A stretch of 64,000 bases of DNA from Desulfosporosinus meridiei DSM 13257 (GTDB taxonomy: Bacteria; Bacillota; Desulfitobacteriia; Desulfitobacteriales; Desulfitobacteriaceae), in NCBI RefSeq assembly GCF_000231385.2, contig NC_018515.1, positions 1,306,501-1,370,500 on the forward strand. The letters run 5' to 3'. The position numbers and the translations under genes are program-made. Shown here piece by piece: positions 1-7,625 of this stretch (positions are counted from its first letter, which is position 1; each line of letters begins with the position of its first letter). The notes below the pieces were generated by a model. It worked only from the letters and a program-made list of their open reading frames with translations, did no database searches and was not told the origin of the DNA.

Positions 1-2
1 AT

Positions 3-1607
3 ATACCTGCCCAAATTCAAATTGATAGCTACGGCAACAAATTAACCGATATCACTAAAATATCTGCCGGAAGTGCCTTTGCTTTAGCCTTGAAAAAAGA
101 TGGAACAGTGTGGACCTGGGGCGGCCTGCTCGTGGATGATCAAGGAGTCCACAATTCCGTCGCTCATGCTCAGCAGGTTTTATCTCTTTCAGATGTCGTA
201 AGTATTAGTGCAGGGTACAGTCATAGCCTTGCTCTAAAAAGCGATGGGACTGTTTGGGGATGGGGATCCAATGATTTATTTCAACTCGGTGATCGTAATT
301 CCGCAGAGAATTGGAGTACCCCCCTGCAAATTAGTGGCTTAAATCACGTGCATGGTATAGTCGCAGGAACTTATCTCAGCATGGCCCTAAAAACCGACGG
401 CACCGTATGGTCCTGGGGGGCTAACATCTGGGGGCAGCTTGGAAACGCTGCTGATTTTGAAACAGAGCCCCTGGTAAAGAATCCTGTTCAAGTCAAAGAA
501 TTAAAGAATGTGACAGCCATCGCTTCAGGCTTTGGGTTCAATATTGCCCGCCAAAATGGTGGGAGTATCTGGGCATGGGGAGTTAATAGTGATGGTCAGC
601 ATGGTAACGGCTCCTATGGTGGATCCTATGAAATAGGGGATTTCACCGGAGGTAGCAGTTCCCCTGTGAAAAGCTCGGCTCAAGTTGGGTCATTCGACAA
701 TACTGCTTTTACAAGGCTTGCGGGCAACGATGCCATGGACACGTCGGTAAAAATATCTCAAGAGGGTTGGCCTAATGGGGCTTCGACAGTCATTTTGGCG
801 ACTGTTGTTAATTTTCCTGATGCGCTGGCCGCCGCCCCTCTGGCTCATGAATATGATGCTCCTGTCTTGCTTACTGAGAGCACACACTTAACGCCTGCTG
901 TGGAAGAAGAGCTTCAGCGCTTAAATCCCTCAAAAGTGATCATCGTAGGCGGGACAGCTGTCGTATCCCAAGAAGTGGAGGATCAGATTAAACAGAACTC
1001 TGATGTAACGCGTTTATCCGGATATGATCAATTTGAAACTGCGGCACAAATAGCCGAGTACTTGCTGGATGTGAACCCGGAAATCTCCGGGAAGGCTGTT
1101 ATTGCCTATGGTCGGAACTTTCCTGATGCTTTAGCCATCTCCTCATGGGCTGCCTATCATGGGATTCCGATTTTGCTCACTGAACGAGGGGAGCTTCCTC
1201 CGGCAACAAAAACAGCACTGCAAAAGCTTAAGGTGACGGAAACCATCGTTGTTGGCGGGACAGCGGTTGTTAGTGCAGAGGTGGAAGGGCAGTTGACCGG
1301 TGTCAAGCGTTATTCGGGGATCGATCAGTATCAAACAGGAATTGCTATCGCTAAGGGGTTAGGCAATAGCTTTAACCAGGTGTATCTGGCAACCGGGGAT
1401 AATTTTCCGGATGCGCTGGCAGGTTCAGCCTTGGCTGCCCGGACCGGAAGTCCCATTATTTTAGTAGATAAAAACCTTGACAGTACTGCTGTGACGAATT
1501 TCTTCGCGGATCACAACCTTGATATTCAACGGGCTACTGTATTAGGGGGAACTGCAGTTGTTTCGCCGCTGGTCTGGGGTAAAATTACCCGCTGCTTTAC
1601 TTTATAG
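3..1607 (+). CDS. RCC1-repeat / cell-wall-binding repeat 2 surface protein (5' end cut by window)
   Basis: The reading frame is open back to the window edge, so the N-terminus is missing. The visible N-terminal third carries at least four RCC1-type beta-propeller repeats, recognised by the recurring pattern LALK-DGTVW-WG (for example SLALKSDGTVWGWG). The last 300 residues are three consecutive cell-wall-binding repeat 2 (CWB2) modules, each with an NFPDAL segment and an IIVGGTAVVS-like segment. CWB2 modules tether clostridial S-layer and cell-wall proteins to anionic wall polymers, so this is probably an exported wall-attached protein with a propeller as its working domain. Ligand and function of the propeller are unknown. 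No partner gene is visible; a hairpin terminator follows. Confidence 0.85.
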   Translation: MPAQIQIDSYGNKLTDITKISAGSAFALALKKDGTVWTWGGLLVDDQGVHNSVAHAQQVLSLSDVVSISAGYSHSLALKSDGTVWGWGSNDLFQLGDRNSAENWSTPLQISGLNHVHGIVAGTYLSMALKTDGTVWSWGANIWGQLGNAADFETEPLVKNPVQVKELKNVTAIASGFGFNIARQNGGSIWAWGVNSDGQHGNGSYGGSYEIGDFTGGSSSPVKSSAQVGSFDNTAFTRLAGNDAMDTSVKISQEGWPNGASTVILATVVNFPDALAAAPLAHEYDAPVLLTESTHLTPAVEEELQRLNPSKVIIVGGTAVVSQEVEDQIKQNSDVTRLSGYDQFETAAQIAEYLLDVNPEISGKAVIAYGRNFPDALAISSWAAYHGIPILLTERGELPPATKTALQKLKVTETIVVGGTAVVSAEVEGQLTGVKRYSGIDQYQTGIAIAKGLGNSFNQVYLATGDNFPDALAGSALAARTGSPIILVDKNLDSTAVTNFFADHNLDIQRATVLGGTAVVSPLVWGKITRCFTL

Positions 1608-1658
1608 AACCTAATGATTCCTATTCGACGTATTATTCACGTTTTTTATATCATTTGA

Positions 1659-1695
1659 AGCAGAAGCCCGGTGTTGTACGCCGGGTTTCTGCTTT
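1659..1695 (+). terminator. Rho-independent terminator, CAGAAGCCCGG hairpin
   Basis: Inverted arms AGCAGAAGCCCGG and CCGGGTTTCTGCT with a 9-base loop, followed by TTTT. It lies downstream of the CWB2 gene. Near-identical hairpins recur at 2571-2605 and 21709-21753. Confidence 0.75.
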
Positions 1696-1708
1696 TATGA
1701 CTTCAATC

Positions 1709-1745
1709 ACCTTATATTTCCTCCTTAAGAGAACCCTTCATTTGT
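1709..1745 (-). repeat. Inverted, truncated copy of the repeat at 12940
   Basis: On the minus strand this reads CAAATGAAGGG-TTCTCTTAAGGAGGAAATATAAGG. It matches the leader at 12929-12960, upstream of the membrane protein and anti-sigma-like genes. The next 60 bases (1748-1810) match the 3' end of that same operon, so this looks like debris of a second copy. Confidence 0.55.
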
Positions 1746-1747
1746 AG

Positions 1748-1810
1748 ATGCTTATTGGAAATCTCCATATTAAGAGTTCATCATTTGGAGTAATTGTAGC
1801 TAAATATTAG
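1748..1810 (+). pseudogene. 3'-terminal remnant of a sigma-regulator (YhdL-like) gene
   Basis: Read in frame, this fragment encodes MLIGNLHIKSSSFGVIVAKY followed by TAG. That is nearly the same as the last 20 residues of the intact gene ending at 14510 (MLIGNPHIKASSFGVVVDKY). Nothing recognisable of the rest of the gene is present upstream. It is best read as the tail left after deletion of a duplicated operon. Confidence 0.7.
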
Positions 1811-1888
1811 ACATGGAGCTACAGACAATATTGTTATAAAAAGTCATCCCCTCCAATAAGGTTTAATAAAACCTATTGGGGGAGTTAT

Positions 1889-2446
1889 GTGAAAAAGCAT
1901 ATTATTCTAGGGGTAGTGCTAGGATTTTGCCTAGCGCTAATTATGCTAAACCCTTTTCTTTCGGTTAATAGCTACATAAACACAAAGGTCTTAAAACATA
2001 ATTTTAATAATCAACTTGTCGTAAATCTTTCAGAATCAACCAAAGTTATGGAAACCCCTATTACTGAAAGCGGACAACTACTCTATAGTGTTTACCTGAA
2101 TGATCAGACCATATTAATCAGAGGGTATATACAAATCTGGAACCTAGATGATCTGGAAAATTATTTGGTTAATAGTAAGAGAATTAGTACTTTCGATTTT
2201 CATTCCTATTCACTTCAACCGATTAAAATAGCCAATGATAACGGTTATTTAACCGAATGGACTGCATCTTTTGGTGAAAGCTACAAGATTTCGGGGTTGG
2301 AGTATTGGTTAAAAAAGTCAGATACCAGCGGGGTATTAAGGATTTCTTTTTTTACAGATACAACTTCTTTCTCTAAAGAGCAGAAAAGCTATATCGACAA
2401 AATTATTAATTCTATTACTTGGAGCAAATATGATAATGCTATATGA
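1889..2446 (+). CDS. Hypothetical membrane-anchored protein, 185 aa
   Basis: I do not recognise this family. The GTG start at 1889 is preceded by a GGGGGAG ribosome binding site. Residues 5-27 are a strongly hydrophobic signal anchor or uncleaved signal peptide after a short KKH positive stretch, so the remaining 155 residues should lie outside the membrane. The body is polar with alternating beta-type segments and no cysteines. It is monocistronic between two copies of the same terminator hairpin family and sits in a stretch with remnants of other genes, which suggests accessory DNA. Function unknown. Confidence 0.6.
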   Translation: MKKHIILGVVLGFCLALIMLNPFLSVNSYINTKVLKHNFNNQLVVNLSESTKVMETPITESGQLLYSVYLNDQTILIRGYIQIWNLDDLENYLVNSKRISTFDFHSYSLQPIKIANDNGYLTEWTASFGESYKISGLEYWLKKSDTSGVLRISFFTDTTSFSKEQKSYIDKIINSITWSKYDNAI

Positions 2447-2570
2447 ATTTACCCCCCTGCCTCTTTCGACGGCCATTTGTCACCCTTTCCGGGACAGGGA
2501 CATATAGTACAGTGTGAAGGGTCATAGAGGTCATTCGTGGTGGTATCAACGATTTTAGTATCCCGTATGA

Positions 2571-2605
2571 AGCAGAAACCCGGTGTGGCGAGCCGGGTTT
2601 CTGCT
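2571..2605 (+). terminator. Hairpin terminator, second CAGAAACCCGG copy
   Basis: Arms AGCAGAAACCCGG and CCGGGTTTCTGCT with a GC-rich 9-base loop. The run after the stem is weak in T, so it may act more as a processing hairpin. The rest of 2447-2772 shows no gene. Confidence 0.55.
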
Positions 2606-2772
2606 ATTAATGATCACCTCTTATCTGCGGGTATCTTTTTTTGATCATATTTATTCTGTTTTTTTGCAGGCTTATGTAAGAAAATGTAGAATATAAAACA
2701 TTGAGTATTACTAGATTAGTTCATAAAGGTATCTTCTCACATGAAGTAGATTATCATTAAGGATGGTGCTAG

Positions 2773-3288
2773 ATGAAGCAATTACTTCTAGACAACTGCA
2801 TCGACATGGATACTGTCCTGTTCGATCTGGACAATTCCCCGTATACCGTAAATATGTTATTGTCCTTACTCAAAGCCCAAGGAACCACTAAAAATGTCAA
2901 GAAAAAGATGACCCAGTATTTTGGTAAAAAATTTAAAGCTGAGGATAGAGAGAAAGTCATCACCTATTTGAAGGGTGTAGCACATAGTATTCTTGGAACT
3001 GGTGAAGATGCTGTTAAAGAATTGGAAGAGCAGACTGGTGCAATCCTCATACAGCTAAAAACTCAAGTAGACAATGCTGAAGACACAGGTAATTTCGAGG
3101 ATCTAGCCCAACAATTACCCAACATAGGAACTATTGTGGGGATCTATACTAAGCTCGGTGGCTACTTTCAGACGTGTGCAGACTTTTTGGAACAGGCTGT
3201 GAGAATTCAGAATGGACTAGGGGAGCATAAAACTGCCCAGTTAACACAGAAGGCTTTAGATAGCTATCAAAAAAAAGCTGGAATTTAA
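2773..3288 (+). CDS. Hypothetical soluble helical protein, 171 aa
   Basis: No family recognised. The ATG start at 2773 follows a modest purine-rich site (AAGGATGG). The protein has no signal peptide or membrane segment and a single cysteine pair far apart (Cys9 and one near residue 136). Residues 85-115 are acidic and probably coiled coil, and the whole chain looks helical. It ends just before a 56-bp perfect palindrome that could terminate its transcript. Neighbouring genes are unrelated, so context gives no role. Confidence 0.55.
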   Translation: MKQLLLDNCIDMDTVLFDLDNSPYTVNMLLSLLKAQGTTKNVKKKMTQYFGKKFKAEDREKVITYLKGVAHSILGTGEDAVKELEEQTGAILIQLKTQVDNAEDTGNFEDLAQQLPNIGTIVGIYTKLGGYFQTCADFLEQAVRIQNGLGEHKTAQLTQKALDSYQKKAGI

Positions 3289-3290
3289 AT

Positions 3291-3346
3291 ATGACAAAAT
3301 AATGACGGTAAAATGCCTAGGCATTTTACCGTCATTATTTTGTCAT
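3291..3346. repeat. Perfect 56-bp palindrome, element copy A
   Basis: A loopless perfect palindrome. The ends are ATGACAAAATAA / TTATTTTGTCAT and the centre is GCCTAGGC. Copies B (4432-4493) and C (14652-14709) keep these ends and this centre but have different arms that stay self-complementary. The right flank (GTGAGG...GGCTATGA) is also shared. It may double as a bidirectional terminator, as TTATTTT follows the stem. Confidence 0.8.
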
Positions 3347-3398
3347 AAGTGAGGCATGATTACATTGGCTATGAAAAACAGACGGCACCTAACGGAGG

Positions 3399-3428
3399 CA
3401 AATCCATGGTCAATCATGGAGAATGGGG
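3399..3428 (+). pseudogene. Short remnant of a DUF3102-like phage gene
   Basis: Thirty bases are identical to 14750-14779, where the frame reads KSMVNHGEWGKWLEK, a DUF3102-type motif. Here the frame is lost right after HGEWG. It lies downstream of palindrome A, as the longer copy lies downstream of palindrome C. Confidence 0.45.
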
Positions 3429-3469
3429 AATATCAGGTTATATTTTCTGTTCCTTCCGTTAACTGAGCT

Positions 3470-3528
3470 CTCTTAAAGAGGAAATACAGGATTACTGTGG
3501 AATGTATATGCAAAAAGATCTTCTGCGC
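3470..3528 (+). repeat. Dispersed leader repeat, copy 1
   Basis: Begins CTCTTAAAGAGGAAATACAGG and ends GATCTTCTGC. It aligns over about 60 bases with 12940-12999. In both places a membrane-protein gene starts shortly downstream. It contains the small palindrome CTCTT-A-AAGAG. Role unknown. Confidence 0.5.
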
Positions 3529-3615
3529 TTCTGTTAATTGATAAATTGATTATCACTTAAATACACAGTTGTTCCAAAGATCTCTGGGGAATCTAGGAAA
3601 AGGAGAAGAGGGGAA

Positions 3616-4389
3616 TTGGCAAAGAACCGAGCTTCGATTATGTTCATCATATTGGGATGGGTAGGAATACTGGATACGCTCTTCGTTCTTGTACTCAATG
3701 GGGGGATCAATCTTGGAACCCTTCTGCCTGGCTTTCTTGGAGTAGCTATGCTCTTTTGGGGATATAAGAGTGACTATCTAAGGCAACATTTTTTTAAAAA
3801 TCGCTGGCTAAAGGTTCGTCAGTTGGTTCGTTTGAGTATGGTGATGGTGCTAGTTTCATTTATGCTAATTGAAAGTTTATTGCTGTATAATACCAAGGAT
3901 CCACTGCCAGGCCAAGTTGGCTACCTTATCATTCTTGGAGCGGGCCTTAATGGAGATAAACTCTCTTGGACTCTTTGGGAACGGGTAGATAAGGGCTTAA
4001 GAATTCTACAGGATAATAAGGATATGAAAGTTGTTGTTTCTGGGGGAAAGGGGCCTGGAGAATGGATTACTGAAGCCGAGGCAATGCAGCGTTATTTGGT
4101 TGAACAGGGTATCGCAAAGGAACGGATAATCAAGGAAGAACAGTCGACAAGTACGATGGAGAATTTCCGTTATACCCGAGAGCTTCTTGGGCAACAATCG
4201 AGTTATGAACCTTCTGAGCCTGTGTTGGTCATCACCAACGATTTCCATATGTTTCGCTCGAAGTTTCTAGCAAGGCGTAATGGACTGAATCCAGTAGGTG
4301 TTTCATCACCGACGCCTTGGTATTTGAGGCCTAATGCTTATTTGAGGGAGTATTTTGCAGTTGTGAAGTCTTTTGTTTTTGATCGGTAA
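3616..4389 (+). CDS. YdcF/SanA-type DUF218 membrane protein
   Basis: The TTG start at 3616 follows AGAAGAGGGG. Three or four hydrophobic segments occupy residues 8-100. A DUF218 domain follows, seen in YLIILGAGLNGDKLSW, VVVSGGKGPGEWITEAEAM, the stretch ERIIKEEQSTSTMENFRY and VLVITNDFHMFRS. This is the layout of the long YdcF/ElyC branch, which contributes to envelope or peptidoglycan precursor homeostasis in other bacteria, although its chemistry is not settled. The conserved acidic and Ser/Thr residues of the DUF218 core are present, so it should be functional. It stands alone between two palindromic elements. Confidence 0.85.
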   Translation: MAKNRASIMFIILGWVGILDTLFVLVLNGGINLGTLLPGFLGVAMLFWGYKSDYLRQHFFKNRWLKVRQLVRLSMVMVLVSFMLIESLLLYNTKDPLPGQVGYLIILGAGLNGDKLSWTLWERVDKGLRILQDNKDMKVVVSGGKGPGEWITEAEAMQRYLVEQGIAKERIIKEEQSTSTMENFRYTRELLGQQSSYEPSEPVLVITNDFHMFRSKFLARRNGLNPVGVSSPTPWYLRPNAYLREYFAVVKSFVFDR

Positions 4390-4431
4390 TGCACCTTGTC
4401 CGGAAGGGGTTACCCTTGTCTAGGATATTTA

Positions 4432-4493
4432 TGACAAAATAATGGGAAGCCGTAAAGAGCCTAGGCGCATTACGGCTTCCCATTATTTTGTCA
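4432..4493. repeat. Palindromic element copy B
   Basis: 24-bp perfect arms beginning TGACAAAATAATGGGAAG enclose 14 bases containing GCCTAGGC. Compared with copies A and C the ends and centre are constant while the arm body differs symmetrically. The right flank CGAGGGCTTGAACAC-ATAGGCTATGA matches copy C. It directly follows the DUF218 gene. Confidence 0.8.
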
Positions 4494-4545
4494 CATCGAG
4501 GGCTTGAACACATAGGCTATGACAATAACACCCAGGCTAAATTTG

Positions 4546-4668
4546 TTAAGAAAATAGTAATCTGCGACAAGGTTGTGGTTTTGGAAAGATCGGTCTCTGA
4601 AGCCATAGTAATTGCCCAATAATTATAAGCAATAAAATAATAATTATTATCAGTGCTACACAAATCAT
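4546..4668 (-). CDS. Possible 40-residue single-span membrane peptide
   Basis: A short minus-strand frame starts with ATG at 4668, five bases after a good GAGGTGA site (4674-4680). It encodes MICVALIIIIILLLIIIGQ followed by a polar, basic, proline-rich tail. The Ile/Leu run is a transmembrane helix. A strong ribosome binding site plus a clean hydrophobic/basic partition favours a real small membrane peptide, but the low-complexity AT-rich DNA could produce this by chance. No family recognised. Confidence 0.35.
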   Translation of the reverse strand: MICVALIIIIILLLIIIGQLLWLQRPIFPKPQPCRRLLFS

Positions 4669-4908
4669 ATAGTTCACCTCTTTATCTTAGATTCCCATAA
4701 GAATGAGAGGTTTCTTGATTTATACTATTCAACATGTCCAGGAGATGTTCCAGCATGAAAAGCAGGCATATTTTTCCGTTAGATTTCACACATTCTACAT
4801 ATCAAAGTCACTGAACGGTAACATGTTTGTTCTATGCTTAGTATAGTCGAAAAATACCCGACATAACGGTTGAAATATAGACCGCTGTCTCTCTTTACCT
4901 CCTCTGTA

Positions 4909-4936
4909 GCGCCTCTCTTAACTGAGGGGCGTTTTT
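4909..4936 (+). terminator. Hairpin followed by TTTTT
   Basis: Arms CGCCTCTC and GAGGGGCG (one G-T pair) with loop TTAACT, followed by TTTTTAT. No convincing gene lies immediately upstream on the plus strand, so it may end a short untranslated transcript from the region 4670-4908. Confidence 0.5.
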
Positions 4937-4993
4937 ATCTTTGATCATAAAATTTAGTAAAGAATTTGCAAGACATAATGTCACTAATATCAA

Positions 4994-5115
4994 TAGCAGC
5001 CTGTCAAGGCTGCTGCTACGTATCCAGGTAAATCAGTGATCCATAAGAGGCGGCCCTTAGGCCGCAAAATCACCTGCCATCGGCAGGCGAGGCATTTTCC
5101 CCACTGGCAGGTTTC
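4994..5115. other. Cluster of hairpins without a gene
   Basis: Three stems follow each other: TAGCAGCC / GGCTGCTGCTA near 4994-5018, GCGGCC-CTTA-GGCCGC near 5051-5066, and CCTGCC-ATC-GGCAGG near 5072-5087. A further CTGGCAGG near 5103 could pair with the same CCTGCC. The stretch is GC-rich against an AT-rich background. It may be a structured leader for the small gene at 5143, but matches no riboswitch I recognise. Confidence 0.35.
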
Positions 5116-5142
5116 AATATAGGGGCGGATCATACAAATCAG

Positions 5143-5355
5143 TTGTTGTTGAATCCGTTAGTTTTATATCTTTTTAAAGTCGCCCGAATCAAGCTATCCG
5201 CCAACAAAGTCAGCTTTCTCTACAACAATATAGCTAGAGAATTTGAAGAGCTGCTGAAGGAACTGACTAAGCTGGCTCCGGCAGATCCGGAAGCTCATGA
5301 AAGGTATAAGAGTGAGGTAAGCGGGCTGATCGGTAAAATAGCAGAGAGACTGTAA
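5143..5355 (+). CDS. Small hypothetical protein, 70 aa
   Basis: The frame uses a TTG start without a close ribosome binding site (the nearest, GGGGCGG, is over 20 bases away), so the start is uncertain. The C-terminal half is a charged amphipathic helix (FEELLKELTKLAPADPEAHE). A partial duplicate, with the middle deleted, sits at 12313-12382 together with the same terminator. No family recognised. It may itself be a degraded fragment. Confidence 0.35.
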   Translation: MLLNPLVLYLFKVARIKLSANKVSFLYNNIAREFEELLKELTKLAPADPEAHERYKSEVSGLIGKIAERL

Positions 5356-5416
5356 GGTAGCGGGATCAGGTGCAGGAGGGGTTACGATAGTTAAAGGGAC
5401 TGCTATAAAAAAATTA

Positions 5417-5440
5417 ACAGGGGCTTAATAGCCTCTGTCT
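5417..5440 (+). terminator. ACAGGGGC-TTAATA-GCCTCTGT terminator
   Basis: An eight-base stem with loop TTAATA and a T-rich trailer. The same hairpin occurs at 12361-12384 beyond the deleted gene copy. Confidence 0.65.
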
Positions 5441-5572
5441 TCTTATTATTTTAGTCAGATATTACTTAGCTTTATACAAGTCAATCATTGACCAAATCAT
5501 GGCCTTTGGTTTTCACATGGGTTACCAAGGTCTTTTCTTTGCTATGATTAATTTTCTTTTTAGAGAAAATAA

Positions 5573-5623
5573 GATGACAGAGCTACCCTTATCCGTAAGA
5601 GGTAGCTCTGTCATCTTTCTTTT
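5573..5623 (-). terminator. Strong bidirectional terminator after the MFS gene
   Basis: Perfect 15-bp arms GATGACAGAGCTACC / GGTAGCTCTGTCATC with a 13-base loop and T runs on both sides. It lies immediately past the stop of the minus-strand transporter gene. Confidence 0.85.
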
Positions 5624-5629
5624 AAAAAC

Positions 5630-6970
5630 TTAATCGATTTCTTCCAAGGATCTTCCACCGGTGCTCTGGCCCAGTAGCAGAACGGCTAGTGAGGAGAACA
5701 TAAGAAGTCCTGCAAAACCTACGTAGAGATTTTTGAAACCATAACCTGCCATAAGTGCCGGAACAAAGAGTTGAGATCCTGAAACTCCAAGACGTTGTAT
5801 AGCATTGATTATCCCAACTGAGGTGTTACGCATTTTGGTCGGATAATGTTCAGGTACATATGCCATGGCAATAAAGCCGACACCCATACCTAACGCGTTA
5901 AGTCCAAAGGCTAGAATCATAATGAGCATATAGTTATTTCCTGCAAAGGCAAACCATACGGCTAAGGCTGCCCAGATGAAAGTACCAATACCCATGGGAA
6001 TCTTACGGCCGCCTTTATCAGAGAACGGTGAGGAGAGGAACAGGCCCACTGGACCACCGAACATAAAGGCTGTACCGATTGTTAGACTTTGCTCTAAAGT
6101 AAAGCCTAATGCAGAGTTAACAAGGGTTGGCGTCCAGACAGAAATTGCAAAACTCGCTATATTCAATGGAACACCAATCAGAAGCAATATGATGGTCCGT
6201 TTGAGATATTTGCCGGAGAACATACCAATAAACTGTTCCATGGCGTTAACTTTCGGGGGGGTGTTTTTTGCCGCATCGCTGAGGTCTACTGCTACACCAG
6301 TAATGAATTTTACAACCTCTTCGGCCTCTGCTATTCTGCCCTTGGATACAAGCCAGCGCGGGGATTCTTTTAGATATTTAAGTCCGAGGAAGAAGGTCAG
6401 GAATCCTGCTCCACCTAAGTAAAAGATGATTCGATAAGCGTCGGCACTCATAGGAATAATCGCTCTGGAAATCATACCGATAACTGGCATAGCACAGAAA
6501 CCGCCGGCAGCACATAAGCTTTGCCATTTTCCACGGCTCTCTCCAGGAGATATTTCCGCAATATAGGCAATCGAAGTAACCATCATCATGAAAATACCAA
6601 AACCTGTTGCTGCTCTGGCAAAAACGAAGACAGAAAAATCACTTGTCAAACCATTAAGAATCGACATGGATGAGAAGATAACCATAGCCATAAGAAAGGT
6701 TTTACGGCGTCCGATTAAGTCGGAAATCATACCACCGAAGAATCCACCCAAGGTCATTCCTAAGAAATACGTAGAGGTAACCGTTGCAAGTTGAGTTTTA
6801 TCGGCAATGAAGCCATTTTTCAAGATGGCTGGTGCAATAAAGGAGAAGTTATTGTTATCCAATTGCTCAAAGAAATAAGATAGGACAATGAGAATAAAGA
6901 GGAACAGATGAGTCTTACTTACGGGAAGGCCGTCAAAGTAGTTATTTTTGATTTTAGTTTCATTTACCAC
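5630..6970 (-). CDS. MFS transporter, metabolite:H+ symporter type
   Basis: About twelve hydrophobic segments are visible. The conserved loop 2-3 motif GGFFGGMISDLIGRRKTF and the PESPRW-type motif after TM6 (KESPRWLVSKGR) mark the major facilitator superfamily, sugar/metabolite symporter branch. I place the start at a GTG (6970) six bases after AAGGGAGTG; a GTG nine bases earlier overlaps that site. The gene ends at a strong terminator and is expressed away from the LysR gene next door. The sulfotransferase operon beyond the LysR gene suggests transport of an aromatic or sulfated compound, which is inference only. Substrate cannot be read from the sequence. Confidence 0.85.
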   Translation of the reverse strand: MVNETKIKNNYFDGLPVSKTHLFLFILIVLSYFFEQLDNNNFSFIAPAILKNGFIADKTQLATVTSTYFLGMTLGGFFGGMISDLIGRRKTFLMAMVIFSSMSILNGLTSDFSVFVFARAATGFGIFMMMVTSIAYIAEISPGESRGKWQSLCAAGGFCAMPVIGMISRAIIPMSADAYRIIFYLGGAGFLTFFLGLKYLKESPRWLVSKGRIAEAEEVVKFITGVAVDLSDAAKNTPPKVNAMEQFIGMFSGKYLKRTIILLLIGVPLNIASFAISVWTPTLVNSALGFTLEQSLTIGTAFMFGGPVGLFLSSPFSDKGGRKIPMGIGTFIWAALAVWFAFAGNNYMLIMILAFGLNALGMGVGFIAMAYVPEHYPTKMRNTSVGIINAIQRLGVSGSQLFVPALMAGYGFKNLYVGFAGLLMFSSLAVLLLGQSTGGRSLEEID

Positions 6971-7451
6971 GAACTTCACTCCCTTAATAATAATTTAAGT
7001 ATTAGTCCAGAGAACCATCGAATTCATGTGACAATAATTTCTTTCACAACTCAATCTGGAATTTTGACATACATTACCTCCCGCGTATTATTCAAACATC
7101 GTGCCCTTACTATGCTTTGTCTTGATTCTGTACTTTTGCTGGGGCCACATCCTTTCTGTTATCATAGTGATGTTCGATATTCCGGGTTAAGTTAAGAGGC
7201 TTTTTCCTCAGGTTTGTGAAGGTTATGTCAAGCACAGTGTAAGTGGTTGAACTACTTTTGACCAACAACGATTTATTGAGGAGGATACCAACTATTTGTT
7301 GTACTAATAACTCCTATTAAAAAAACTAATAAGTTTTAACCCGAAATTCTTGTAGACAACTTGTGATGAACCCTGAGGGTATGAGTGGTTCTGAGGTTTT
7401 AAAAAACTACTAAATAGTGCGTGTATGGCCGACTTCATATCGAAAAGCAAA
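6971..7451. other. Intergenic stretch upstream of the MFS gene
   Basis: No gene is supported here. It must contain the MFS promoter on the minus strand and the end of the LysR transcript. I see no clear operator or repeat. Confidence 0.5.
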
Positions 7452-7492
7452 GAGAGTAGGGGACTTAGCTTATAGCTAAATTCCCTACTCTC
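7452..7492 (-). terminator. Probable LysR-gene terminator
   Basis: Arms GAGAGTAGGG / CCCTACTCTC enclose a smaller TTAGC/GCTAA stem; a T-rich run follows on the minus strand. It lies about 130 bases past the LysR stop codon. Confidence 0.55.
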
Positions 7493-7625
7493 CTTAAGTA
7501 CTGGATTGTTTTTTTATGTATTTACAAAGATTAATTGTGACAAAGACATCAAATGATTGTTTGTGATTAATAACGCAAATCAAATATACTCTGCGTATAG
7601 ATAACCTCCACAGCTTTGGCCAGAG

